DNA of 64,000 nucleotides from Metallyticus violacea (Eukaryota > Arthropoda > Insecta > Mantodea > Metallyticidae). Below, piece after piece: positions 35,680-46,349 of the stretch. Below the pieces are notes generated by a model. The model saw nothing but the letters and a program-made list of their open reading frames with translations. It did not search any database and was not told the DNA's origin. Location of the stretch: contig CM060833.1 of the NCBI GenBank assembly GCA_030762175.1, positions 4,678,001 through 4,742,000 of the forward strand. Direction: 5' to 3'. The first letter of the stretch is position 1, and each line of letters opens with the position of its first letter. Made by a program: the position numbers and the translations under genes.

Positions 35680-37225
35680 TTGGAGGATTTTCTTGCGTCA
35701 CTGCTGTCCTCACCTTGACTACTAGCCCTTTAAGCCATGCTGGATGCGCCCCTTTCTTCTTATTTTTCCCCCCTTCAGATTGGACCTAATGGGAATCCAT
35801 TTCTGTACAACTGAGTTATATGACCCACACACACTTACCTTTGTCTTTAGCCCTTTCTACTACCATCGAAAGACCGTAACCGTTGTCGAAAAGCCCAACA
35901 AGTACCCCTGCCACAAGTCAAGGTGTTTTGAAGCCATTATGTAGTAATATTTGCATCAGACTGTACAGGTATATTGCTGGCACATGTAAGCACATCCCAC
36001 TGGAAGAGTGGGAGAGCGATTCAGAATCGTCCGCGCTTAACTGGGGCAACCTCTAAATACTTCATCCAGGCAGAAAGTAAAAGGATTTCGCGGATGTTCG
36101 GCGATCCGCGGACCACAGTTTGAAACTTTCTGTTATAGACTCCACTACACAACACGATAAATCAGTTAACCGTTGCTCAGTGTCGTAATGTCATATGGTT
36201 TACTCAATATTTTAGATATTTCAGGTCTAATTTTGAAAACGCCCATGATTCGGAATTTCCTCGTCAGCGAAGCAGGTATAAGGACATTTTTTACCCTCTT
36301 TTATTTTAAAACTCACTTATCAGCATCTAATTTATAAGCCCGTTAATTTTATTCGTGAACCATAGATTCCGTGATTCACATTGCGTGTCCTAGACCCCTG
36401 TAAAATCTTTGAAATTATTGTGATGTATTTAATTAACACCCGCTATTACGACAATATATTTGCAGCGATTTCTACACACGTCAATAGAAAGAGAAAACAT
36501 AACATTCCTATAATAAGGATATATTCCGTCGGCAAGCCTGAACGTGACTGCAGTTCCAAGAACCAATCACAGAGCATGCCCATTATCCTCTCCTCTGACC
36601 TTTTTCCCTTTCTGCTCTACGGTAATTGGTGGCTCCAGAGCATGCAATATTTACAGAGAGCCCCAGCGGTCAAAGGTTACGAAGAAATTGTGATTGTATA
36701 TTGAATGAGTTGTTACCATTTGTGGTGCTTGGAATGATGCAAGAAGTGACTTTCCACTCCTAACTCCTAATATCATTAACTTATTTGAGGATCCCCAACG
36801 TAAGAAATAAGGTACAGGAATTTTCTTGCAGAGGCATGAAATTGATTGTGGATACACGACGGATTGCCTGAGTTCTTTACCTCGCAGCGAGTCCTTTATG
36901 TTTTCGAATAAGATAAACCCATATCTGGTAAATATCAACAGCAAATGGTTCCCAGCGATGCCAACTGCAGTAGGGAAATGTTGGAAATATTATGAAATGT
37001 TAGTTGATATAACGATAAGAAACTAGAGTATCACAAATTAAATTTAGACAACGTAAATTAACATTTTATCCAACTTTTCCAACTATGAGCCTGTTTTCAG
37101 AGGATTAAAAACGAACTAACCTCGCAAATAAAAGCGGCTCTGATGTAATACATTATTGACCTTTAGCCAACAGTGAGCCGGATGCACGTCTCATGTTTGT
37201 GTGTGAGTGACCACGAACTGCAGGA
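35680..37225. other. Unassigned stretch
   Basis: No repeat match. Plus frames of 66, 107 and 66 codons and a minus frame of 97 codons show no domain. The 107-codon frame (36,381-36,704) is the longest, but nothing supports a gene. Confidence 0.35.
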
Positions 37226-37229
37226 CAGT

Positions 37230-37465
37230 GACACGTGTCAAAGAGAAAACGAAAGTAAAAAGAACGGAGAGAGAAACAATGGAAGAAATCAACTTGAAAG
37301 AGAAATTAATCGGAAAGAGAGAAATAAGGAACTAAAGAGGGATCACAAAACATTTAAGACGGGAAAAGAGAGTGAAACATATGAAGAACGTACGGCAACG
37401 AAAGAAAGAAAACAATTGAAAGATAATACATAATAAGAAAAACGACGTATATAGATATAAGAGAA
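37230..37465 (+). repeat. Purine-rich low-complexity tract
   Basis: A/G-rich + strand (GAGAGAAA, AAAGAGAAA, GAAAGAAAGA). The 86-codon frame across it (37,173-37,433) translates to K/E/R/N-rich sequence, a compositional by-product. Confidence 0.7.
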
Positions 37466-37799
37466 AATATAGAAAACACAAATATAAGCCTTTAGCTATA
37501 AATATTGTCCGCGCTTAAGGTGATCCATTTCTGGATAGCTAGGGTTACCATAGCCAGCAGCTACAGTGATGTCCCTTTATGACTTTCCTGATTAATTACA
37601 AGTTATGAACAAATATAAATTATTGTTCAATACAAAATGTAGAGTTTGAATGGCGAAAAACTGTCTGTAAAAGATACTCATGAAAATATTGAAGACTCAT
37701 CAACAAATTCACTACCTTAATTTCGGAATGTATAGGAAAATGTAAAGTTGGGTGATATTTCCTTTTCCTCGTGTAAGTTATTATCAAAACTTAAAAGGA

Positions 37800-38060
37800 A
37801 CCTTACTCACAATTATCAAGTTACAAGATGCTGGGAATATCTCTCTTTATTTTCCATACATTTCTGAATCGGCTTATGAAATTATTCTTTCTAGTTCCCC
37901 CTGAAAATGAAAGTAATTTCTTCTACCATGTCATTTTTCAGTTCATATGTGTGTGTGGATTTGTCTATTACACCTTTTCCTTTATGGTAATGACTTCATT
38001 GAATAATAAACATGGGCTGTATGTGCCGTGGCAGAGTCCTGTTGGAAAGTCGCAGACCCA
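37800..38060 (-). mobile_element. DDE transposase relic, family C, cut by mariner MA3
   Basis: The left part aligns with 26,575-26,720 (TTTTCCATACATTTC, GGCTTATGAAATTA). At about 38,045-38,010 the minus strand reads FQQDSATAHTAH, the second-Asp block. The segment between them that carries the third Asp is missing. The right end stops at position 38,060, where MA3 begins, so MA3 landed here or a deletion joined them. Confidence 0.75.
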
Positions 38061-39212
38061 CGAGGGTAGATCCATAAGTTTCAGACCTCACCGATAAGAA
38101 CTATCGCCTTCCTTGTCTGGTGTCATATCTAACCTGTTAAGTAAATAATTGCAGCTGTAACTCTCGCTCCGCTGTGTTCAGTTGTTCAGATATAGTTGCA
38201 TAAAGAAGGCTATGTGTAGAAGATTGTGACATGTTCAAAATGAAGTTTCGAGCTGTTATTAAGTTCTTTACAAAAGAAGGAAACTTTTTTGAATGGGTCG
38301 AGAAAGCATTGAAGACGAAGAGCGTGCAGGTCGGCCCTTGGAGGTGCTCATTCCTGAAAACATCGCTCTTGTGGAAGGAGAAATTATGGAACACCGCCGG
38401 CTCAAAGTTATAGAAATAGCAGCAAGGTTGGGCCTTTCTAAAGCAACAGTCCCTGGAATTATTCTTGAACATTTAAACATGAATAAGATTAGTGCAAGAT
38501 GGGTGGCTAAATTTCTTTCCTCAGTCCAAAAGCAGCAACGAGTCATCTGTTGTCAGGCATTTTTGGAGCTCTGCCGTGGCAGCGAGAGAGACGTTCTGCA
38601 AACCATTGTTACAGGGGATGAAACTGTGGTCCTCTACTATGATCCCTTGTCCAAAAGAGAATCAATAGAGTGACGTAAACCTGGAAAAGCACCGCCTTTA
38701 AAGCTCAAGGTCACTTTGTCAACCAACAATATCATGGCCACAATCTTTTGAGACATTGACTTCAAGGAGAGAAACACCACAGTAAATGGGGAGTACTATG
38801 CTGGCCTACTGCACAGACCGCATGCTTCCATCAAAGAGAAAAGGCGAGGAAAGCTGAGTGGTGGTGTGCGCCTTCTTCACGGCAACGCGCCTGTGCACAC
38901 AGCTCTTGTTGCAAAGGAAGTTGCGAAGAAACGTGGCTTCAAGAAGGTGGACCATCCACCCTACAGCCAAGATCTAGCCCCCAGTGACTATTTCCACTTC
39001 TCAAAACTCAAGAAGGACCTTCGAGGAAGGAAAATTAAGTGTGACGAGGAAGTGATGGATGCTGTTTATGCCTATTTTGCAGACAAGGCTTCTATTTGGG
39101 GGGAGGGTGAAATGTTAATTCAAAGATGTAAGAAGTGTATTGCAATAAAAGGTAACTATATTTTATCATACCTTGAAAATTGTTAGTCCGGAAACTTATG
39201 AACCTACCCTCG
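38061..39212 (+). mobile_element. Mariner MA3, both ends present, inactive
   Basis: The left end is CGAGGGTAGATCCATAAGTT at 38,061 and the right end is AACTTATGAACCTACCCTCG at 39,193. TA follows on the right, but CA precedes on the left instead of TA. Relative to MA1 and MA4 a block of the N-terminal HTH (the LTPNEIKQRL region) is deleted after TKEG at about 38,280. The main frame, 38,293-38,673, runs from GRESIEDEERAGRP to VTGDETVVLYYDPLSKRES (first Asp at about 38,617). A second frame from 38,866 carries LLHGNAPVHTALV, where the second catalytic Asp is Gly. It then has APSDYFHFSKLKKDL (third Asp). The FWDCEG segment is largely deleted. Confidence 0.92.
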
Positions 39213-39499
39213 TATATGCCAAGTCCTTCTTCTAACACCGCATGCACTTAACATTATTTATAGTAGCAGGAGGTCAAATTTGGGCTTTAAATTAGGTTTC
39301 ACTGCAGAAAAATATGACATATCATATGCCATGAAGAACAGGCAAGTCATGTGTGCAAGTAAGCAGCAAGTAAGTAATTTCCAAGTCAAACAATGACTAG
39401 GCATATCGTTAATGCAAATAACACCTAGGAAATACACAAATGATTGTGGCGGTTTTAAACACTTGCTTTTTCTCTGTGGTATAATTCATAACTTAAATT

Positions 39500-39840
39500 G
39501 AAGAAGTTACCATAACAAAAATTCAACATGGGATCCATTTGTGACACGGCATACATCCAGTCGGTTTCCACACTGGTGTCTGATGTAACCGATCCAGCTG
39601 CTTGCAATAATCCTCCGTCTCAACTCAGGTAGTTGGCACGTATACACGATCTTTATGTACACCCACAAGGGGTCAGATCTGGGGACCATGGAGAGCAGCG
39701 GAGAAAAGTCAAGGCGTCCGGACCTTGACAACCAATACAACGATGGGGAAATTTTGCCTTTATGTAGAGACCTTCAGCAATCACAGATGATATGGTCCCT
39801 GTTGGAGATTTTCTTTAAACACCTTCCACATTACCATTGC
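39500..39840 (-). pseudogene. DDE transposase C-terminal relic (family C-like)
   Basis: The minus-strand frame 39,507-39,740 reads LWVYIKIVYTCQLPELRRRI and ends with NRLDVCRVTNGSHVEFLLW. VY...LPELRxRI...RLDVCRVTxGxHxE is the conserved tail of insect DDE transposases that also carry the WPPRSPDLTPxDFFLWG block. That block is seen here only in degraded form just upstream (MVPRSDPL). Whether it belonged to the same insertion as 37,800-38,060 is uncertain. Confidence 0.75.
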
Positions 39841-40085
39841 TGAATTGTTAGTTATCGAAAACTTCCTGACTTCTGTGACACACACGGAAATCCGGGCCTC
39901 TGTCCTTTACACACACCCTGTCGTTTGGATCACATACGAATGTTGTTACCAGAAAACCAAATCTTCGCCTATACGCCCTCTGAACTGGATTATGTTTCAC
40001 GATTCCCAAAACATAAAAAGGTTTTTACATGAGAGTTGTCTTCTTTTGTTTATCTTGTTACCATGGCTACAAAACATTATTTATC

Positions 40086-40380
40086 AGTCCTGGTGATGTA
40101 GTGGTAACTTACCTCCTATACCCAAGATCGCGGGTTCAAATCCGGTCCGGATCGATGGATTTTTTCGGACGTAAAAATCCTAAGTATGGCTTCCTTCGGA
40201 AGGGAAGTAAAGCCGTGGGTCCCGTGTCGTACATTTACGGCATGATAAAGAACCTCAAGCCTGAAAGAGAGGCCTCTAAGCAAAATTTGTCGGCCGTTTC
40301 ACGCCCTGAATTGAATGGGACGCTGATGACCTGAGTTGTTAAAGAGCGTCCATAAATAAACAAAATCAGAAAATCAAAAA
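40086..40380 (+). mobile_element. SINE-B copy 4
   Basis: Head CCTGGTGATGTAGTGG, B box GCGGGTTCAAATCC at about 40,130, full body, and end GTCCATAAATAAACAAAATC. It is close to the 18.1 kb copy except for small differences in the anticodon region. The A-rich tail is short and interrupted, suggesting greater age. Confidence 0.9.
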
Positions 40381-40741
40381 CAAAATCTGCGCATGTAAAA
40401 TTGGACCTTCACTAAAGTTATGATTCAAAATTTAATTGTATACTGCAGAGAAAAAATGTATATAAATTAAAACCGCTATAATCATTTGTTTGCATTCTAT
40501 GGATGGTTAATACCCAAATATGAAAACGCTATGTTAAAAACGTCGTTTTTTTTTATTATATGCTTCCATAACAATTACGGACTATGTAATTTAGGAGGAA
40601 AAATATAAACATCGCGTTGTTTAAGTATAATAGATATAAAAATATTGATATATAGCACGGTTTCTGAGAATCGAACAACTGCATTTAAACTTTTCTCAAA
40701 GATATTGAGCTGGGTATGAAAGCACTCATCGTGATCCTCTA

Positions 40742-40764
40742 CTTTTTTTTTTTTTTTTTTTTTT
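40742..40764. repeat. Poly(T) tract
   Basis: An uninterrupted run of T. No SINE body adjoins it on either side. Confidence 0.9.
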
Positions 40765-40859
40765 AAGATTTTCATTGTATTCCTATGTTTGTTTATTTGG
40801 TTTATTTAAGATCGTTCTTAAAACATAATGTAAATGTCGTACACCTTCATCCTTTTCAC

Positions 40860-41445
40860 TTAAGGTTTCCATTGTGAGAGATGTGCAAGTTGAAATATGT
40901 TCAGTTCCACCTTAAACAAAATGTACGTTACATGCGACGAGCAATATGCTGCTCTGAAATTCTGCTTTGATCTCAACAAATTTTCAATTTGTTCTTCAGT
41001 ACAGCACAGCTCGAAAATTGCTTAAAATGTTTAAAGAGCGGCAACTTATTTCAAACGAACATGTACCCGGAGCTCAAGAAAGGATCTCGAATAACATTAA
41101 AAACGCCCACATGTTAGTAACCGAAAAGTTGCACATGAGAGGTGTTTGTGAACGGTGGGTTCTATTACTGGTGCGTGCAAGTTGAAGATGATGTTATAGG
41201 ATGTTCAGTTCCTCAAATTGAAGAAACTTCTTCGTGGGAGGCATTTTCAATCATCAGAATCAGTTAGTGAAGGTTACGGAGGTGGATCTGAAAGACATGT
41301 CATAAAACAGTTTCGAGCAGATCTTTAAGAATAGCAGAAACGCTGGGACTGGTGCATTGCATCCAATAGCGACAACTTTTAGAAAGATTATCAAAATTAT
41401 GAGGACAGTAAACAAATAGTGAGAGCATTTCACGTAGATTTGCAA
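40860..41445 (+). mobile_element. Mariner-type relic, family D
   Basis: ATGTTCAGTTCCACC at about 40,898 is followed by a frame reading CDEQYAALKFCFDLN (HTH start). KNAHMLVTEKLHMRGVCERW at about 41,100-41,160 gives the linker. The end, GGTGCATTGCATCC with AGAAAGATTATCAAAATTAT, matches the family D tail at 58.35 kb. The catalytic core between about 41,180 and 41,330 is too short to hold the DDD domain, so this is an internal-deletion copy with frameshifts. Confidence 0.75.
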
Positions 41446-42240
41446 ATCACCAGCTGCTTTTGCAAATAACCTTACTGGGGCTTGAAGTAGAAATTGTTTG
41501 GGTTTTCAAGCATTTTCTTGGATTTAATTAACATTAGAATTTGAATAATAATAATAATAATAATAACAATAATAATAATAACTCCCCAAGACATTATACG
41601 TGATGGGAAAACTTTTATTGCATTTTTAATTCAGGAAAACAAAAACTGAGCAATGTAATCGAGGTGGCCGATTCCCAGTAAAGATGAAAGGCACGCAGTT
41701 GTTCACAGTCGGCCATGCGAATACTTGAGAACCGATCCCAGCCCTTTAAAGTGAAAGTCTGGCCCGCCAACCTGTTCAAGAGTTGACGGCCGTGAAAAGC
41801 GGACCACTGTCTCTCAGCAAATGGAACTGAAAGTTCGGTTTCTAGTTACCATGACGACTACAGCGGTTGCACGGACTTTCACCAAAAAGTTTTCAAATAC
41901 GTCATGTTTATCGTGACCATGTTTAATTATCTTTAAACAAACAAGTTACGTCATATCATAAGAATAGTATTGGCTGGGTTCAAATCCAGGTGGGACAGAC
42001 TTCTGGCGAATCATTATATTTATGGTAAACATTTCGGAAGTAAACGTACGAACTTCATTTATATTATTTCTTTTTTTACGTCTTCTTTTTCAGCTTTGAC
42101 AGTCTACCCTCCTTTTTCTTCTTCCTTAATCGACGTTTCTGTACATTCTTTCAGTTCCGAAGGTTTGGGGTTGTTGAACCCATGAAAGATTCGTCATTTT
42201 TGGTGCCTATTAAGTAGAGTATATATAGTATATGTATGTG
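41446..42240. other. Mostly unassigned; (AAT)n at 41,543-41,580
   Basis: A trinucleotide microsatellite with one interruption, then unrecognised sequence. GGGTTCAAATCCAGG at about 41,977 resembles a B box, but no A box or tRNA fold accompanies it. Confidence 0.4.
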
Positions 42241-42244
42241 TGTG

Positions 42245-42930
42245 AGTTTTTTGTTTTTAACGCCCTAGGGGTAGCAATTTTTTTTCCTCAATCAAACTCG
42301 CATATAATCAACAAACGGTTCGTCGAGTTCGTTAACCAACAAAATTGAACCTTGGGTTTTTTTTTTGAAGTGTTTAACGCCCATTTTTCCTGTTGAGGCA
42401 CCACAGGCGATGAACACTGGTGATACATGACATGAAATGATATATTGGGAAAGGATTTACTTTTTTAAGGAAGGAATCGTTCCAGTCCTAAGTTTAGGGT
42501 ACCTTCCCGGCATTTGCTATTTATGAGGACTGAGAAAAACCTGGAATAAACCTCAGTCAGGGAGGACGGTCCTGGCGGTATTCGAACCCTAGACTTCCCG
42601 TTCACAAGTCTGCGCCTTAACGACCTCGGCCACCCGTGGCGGTACCAACTGGGGTGGGATTAACCAAAAGTGAATATTAAAAATCGTTCTAGCAGCCGCA
42701 ATACTTTTCTCATCGAACTCTGCATGTATCATTTAAATAAAATAAGAAAAATATTTTCTGAAAATCATGGAAATCGGCCCATTAGGAGTAGGAGTATAAC
42801 TGAAAATCGAATTTTTAAAAAGCGCTCTAGTGGAACCATTTTCTCGGCTCCTAATAACTTTCACAAATTCTGCTTGCTAGAGAATTCGCTTTGTTCATGC
42901 AGCACCTGCGAGACGAATTTTGTCGATATG
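42245..42930 (+). repeat. Repeat X, short form, split by SINE-A
   Basis: The left part (42,245-42,365) has ACGGTTCGTCGAGTTCGTTA as in the 22.6 kb copy. After the SINE insertion it resumes with GGGGTGGGATTAACC. TTCTAGCAGCCGCAA (about 42,688) and GCGCTCTAGTGGAACC (about 42,821) mark the subunits. It ends TTGCTAGAGAATTCGCTTTG with GCAGCACCTGCGAGACG. The long AT-rich core is absent. Confidence 0.75.
42367..42644 (-). mobile_element. SINE-A copy 6, inserted in repeat X
   Basis: Complete minus-strand SINE-A, from AGTGTTTAACGCCC at 42,369 to GGCCACCCGTGGCGG at about 42,642. X sequence continues on both sides, so this SINE is younger than that X copy. The B box reads GGTATTCGAACCC on the + strand. 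No clean duplication could be read because of the T10 run on the left. Confidence 0.92.
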
Positions 42931-42959
42931 CACCTAACTATTTTCGCCTTTTTCATTAT

Positions 42960-43650
42960 TCCTTCCTAGTACTTATTACTTCATATTGTACAGCATTACC
43001 TCTTTTTTTAAGTTAATTTCAATGACTTCTTTTTTATCTTTGATATTAAACTTGTTTTGTTTTTGTTTTTTTCATTTTATTTCCTCCCATCTACCTTTTG
43101 CTCGTATTCTTTCATTCTTTATCGCGCACCCTCAAAAAAACTATTACGTTTTATGGGAATCCGATCCAAATTAATTTACCCTATTATTCTGAAAAAGCTT
43201 CTGCAGTGGGGATTCCTGGAGAACTAAAAGTCCCATGCCCCAATTAAATTGTCCCTCACGACAAGCTTAAAGCGATCTATTTGCCCTACCCGCAGAATCG
43301 ACATGCGGGAATTCCGGTCTGGTCGGTAATGTAGCTTCTGTGTTGCCGTGGTAACAAGTGTCTATCGGCATTTGTCACCGGTCCCCCATCGATTTCCTTT
43401 TTATTATTTGGAAATAAAAAAATAAAATGCCAAATTACTTTAAATCTTATTAACTGTTATAAAAAGGTTTTGAAAATAAAACAATAAACTATATTTAATG
43501 CGTGCTTTGATTTTTTCACTTACATAACATTATATTTTCTAATAATGAAATGTAAAGACATTCTGATTTTCAAAAAATCGCAACCACAAGATGTCGCATT
43601 AATGAGTCGCAATTTTTTCATATGGACGTGCAAGTGTCTTCTAAGATTGC
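42960..43650. other. Unassigned, T-rich at its start
   Basis: Apart from T-rich low complexity at about 43,000-43,130 nothing was recognised. Confidence 0.4.
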
Positions 43651-43657
43651 AAGCAAC

Positions 43658-43920
43658 AGGTCGTTAAGGCGCGGACTCGTGAGCGGGAGACCTGGGTTTC
43701 GAATCTCACAAGGACCATTCTTCCTGACTGAGGATTTTTCCAAATTTTCCTCAATCCTCATAAACAGCAAATGCCAGGGAAGTACCCTAAACTTAGGCCT
43801 GGAACGTTTCCTTCCTTAAAAATTCTTTCCCCAATATATCATTTCACTTCATGTATCATCAGTGTTCACCGCCTATGATGCCTAAGTAGTAAAAACGGGC
43901 GTTAAACACTATTAAAAAAA
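43658..43920 (+). mobile_element. SINE-A copy 7, slightly 5'-truncated
   Basis: It starts at GGTCGTTAAGGCGCGGACTC (the first bases of the A-box end are missing) and runs through the whole body to GGGCGTTAAACACTATTAAA. B box GGGTTTCGAATCTC. A7 follows. Confidence 0.9.
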
Positions 43921-43924
43921 GGTC

Positions 43925-44285
43925 AGTATCACCGTCCAATTGCTGGAGTCTACAGACGCCAGACTCATCCTCCCTATGGTCCTAACCTGGCTCCATGTGA
44001 TTATTTTTCTTCCCAATGGTAAAAAGTCACGTTTTCCAGCCCTGAAGAGGCTGTGACAGCTTATGAAAATGAACTTTTCATCTTGAGGAAAATAATTGCA
44101 AGGGTGTTTTTGAGAACAAGAAAGTGTACAGACTGTGGTGGAGAGTACTCTGAAAAGATGTAATAGTTGAAGTGAGTCAACCCGCTCCCAACTTGACGTG
44201 TCTCATAACTTTCATAGTGCGCCTCGTACATTTGAAAGAAACTGCGCATCTTCCCGTATCATGGGCTCAAACGAAAGCAGCTGTC
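43925..44285 (+). mobile_element. Mariner-type C-terminal relic, family G fragment
   Basis: CCTCCCTATGGTCCTAACC then TGGCTCCATGTGATTATTTT encodes a degraded PPYGPNLAPCDYF (third Asp) around 43,968-44,010. CAGCCCTGAAGAGGCTGTGA and the following 200 bp match 49,765-49,990, where the full family G relic lies. The 3' parts, GGTGGAGAGTACTCTGAAAA and GAGTCAACCC, align with 49,870-49,915. Confidence 0.7.
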
Positions 44286-44289
44286 ACCA

Positions 44290-45295
44290 ATTGCTGCCAC
44301 AGTCGGAAACCAAAACTGACGACAACGAAGCTAACTAGAATCACTTAATGATATGATGCTATCAAACCGTACATGTAAGTGTTACCTTCAAGCGGATATC
44401 ACTGCAACACCTGACAACTATTTGCTCTATTTTCATATCAACAATTTTTGGGGCAAATCGTGTTTTTTTTTTTAGAAGGAAGCATTATCAACATTCAAAA
44501 AATACAAAAAAGGTCAACAAAGTGAAAGTGCCGAACTGACAGAAGCAATACTTGGAGAAATTAATGCCTTCATTTGCATCAGAACGGCGAAAAGTACAAC
44601 CAGCTGTTGGTCGTAAGCTTTAATGACGTAGGAGAAAAGAAACAGTTGAACAGGAAGCGGCGTAACCTTGAGAGAGTGTGTACTCTCGGGCGCGCATTCT
44701 TCATCTTTATAGCTCGCATTGTATCCGGAGCTGACTGCAACAGTGGCTTAAGTCACTGATTTAGAAGCGTTGGATGATGGGTGAACAAACATCTGAATGA
44801 TTTTTAGCTTTTAAAAGTCCCCTTTCGTTATTTACCAACCTATCACATCACGGGTTTGATGATTTTTCTCCATACTACAAGTAATGCACTTGTTCTTAAC
44901 AAAGATGGCGATTGTATCTACAAGGGTGCAACGCCCAATAATTGAATTAGACGTTATCTGTGACGTAATAATACGGATGAAAGCTTAATCGAGAAGTGAA
45001 GGACATTTCATTGTAATTTTCATTACTGTGTAGGCTAGCCTTAGACTTAGCTTGCCCTCTTCTGGGATTTTGTCCAACCTGATACCCAACATTCAGACTA
45101 TTGTATTTAACCTGAAGTAACTTCAAATGTTTTTTTTTTTAAAGAAATACCCAATATATTTTTACATTTTAGAAAAATGCTCATTAAGAACATTTCCAAA
45201 AAAATAAAAAAAAATGCTCACAATAGATACTTCTGTACACATGTATTATTGCTAACTCAAGAAAATAAAAAGTATAACGAATAACGAAACATTCC
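44290..45295. other. Unassigned stretch
   Basis: No repeat or motif match seen. Confidence 0.4.
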
Positions 45296-45299
45296 TTCC

Positions 45300-46100
45300 T
45301 TAACAAAAACAAAACGAAGCCTAAATTCTGTGTTCAAACAACGTGTGACATCGATCATTTACTAGGCTTTAGGAATGTCTTGCATCGCTTCCACTATTCC
45401 ATACTCCAAGTTGTTGGATCCTTCTCAATATATCACTGACATCAAATACCCCACACAAAGAAGTCAAAGGTGACAAATCTAGGGATCTTGCTGGCCACTT
45501 TATGTGACCTCGCCTACCAATCCATCATTGTGAAAAAGCCTGGTCTAATGGCTGACGAACATTTTGTCCGTGGTGAACTGGAGCTGAATCTTGTTGGAAA
45601 TAATGTCCTCTTTGGTTAGCCCATGGATGTGGAAACAAATTTGTGATAGCTGGTAGTACTTGATTTCGAATGGAAGTCAACTATCTATCGGCACTCGTCT
45701 AAATAAGAAAGGGCCAGATATGATCACCAGCAATACTAATTCAAAAACATACAGTTTTTTGTGGATACTGCGTGTGGTTCGCTTCCAAACATTGTGGATT
45801 TACGTCTGACCAGCATCGGCAGTTGTGTCAGTTGACAAATTCATTCAGGCAGAACGTGGCTTCATTTGAAAATACAATCTATCTAAGAAAAACTGGTTTG
45901 CTGATTTTCATTCGATTATCCATCGTAATGCATTATAACACTTGCCATATTTATCATAATAAATTATTATTTAACTTCATGACAGCCTCCACAAAATTAG
46001 TACAGCTCTTTGATATACACCAAACACTTTGCTCTGCAGCATTGACACGTTGCGAATATCCTAGCAGTTCTAAGAAAGCGTTTTCCCATTAGACAAACAA
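45300..46100 (-). mobile_element. DDE transposase relic, family C, best-preserved catalytic domain
   Basis: Minus strand, right to left. IFSNEATFCLNEFVN at about 45,885-45,840 gives the first-Asp block with Asp replaced by Asn. NHTQYPQKTVCF follows at about 45,780-45,745. YFQQDSAPVHHGQNVRQPLD at about 45,605-45,540 gives the second Asp. WIGRRGHIKWPARSLDLSPL at about 45,530-45,470 leads to the third Asp, here degraded. The blocks stand in the order expected of these insect transposases, spanning at least 400 bp. Stops and frameshifts are frequent. Terminal repeats were not identified. Confidence 0.83.
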
Positions 46101-46349
46101 CAACACGAATGGTGATAAAACTTGGAACAAGGCATTCCCTTTTCCAGACGTTACAGTGAATGAAGTAGCCATGGCAACCGGTTTGAATGCCTGCAGCCCA
46201 CTGGCTACTGTCATTTTGTTTTGTTATGTTACTGCCCCAGTCACTAGAATGGTTCTGCTATTTACGTACAGTCCTGCGCAGAAGTGCCAGCGCTGCAGTA
46301 AAATAAGCCGCAGGATGAATGCAAGTGCCAAGATTGAATAGTTTATATA

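Noticed and set aside
41960..42005. Third tRNA-SINE copy from GGGTTCAAATCCAGG
   Set aside because: Only a B-box-like word; no A box upstream at suitable distance and no matching body.
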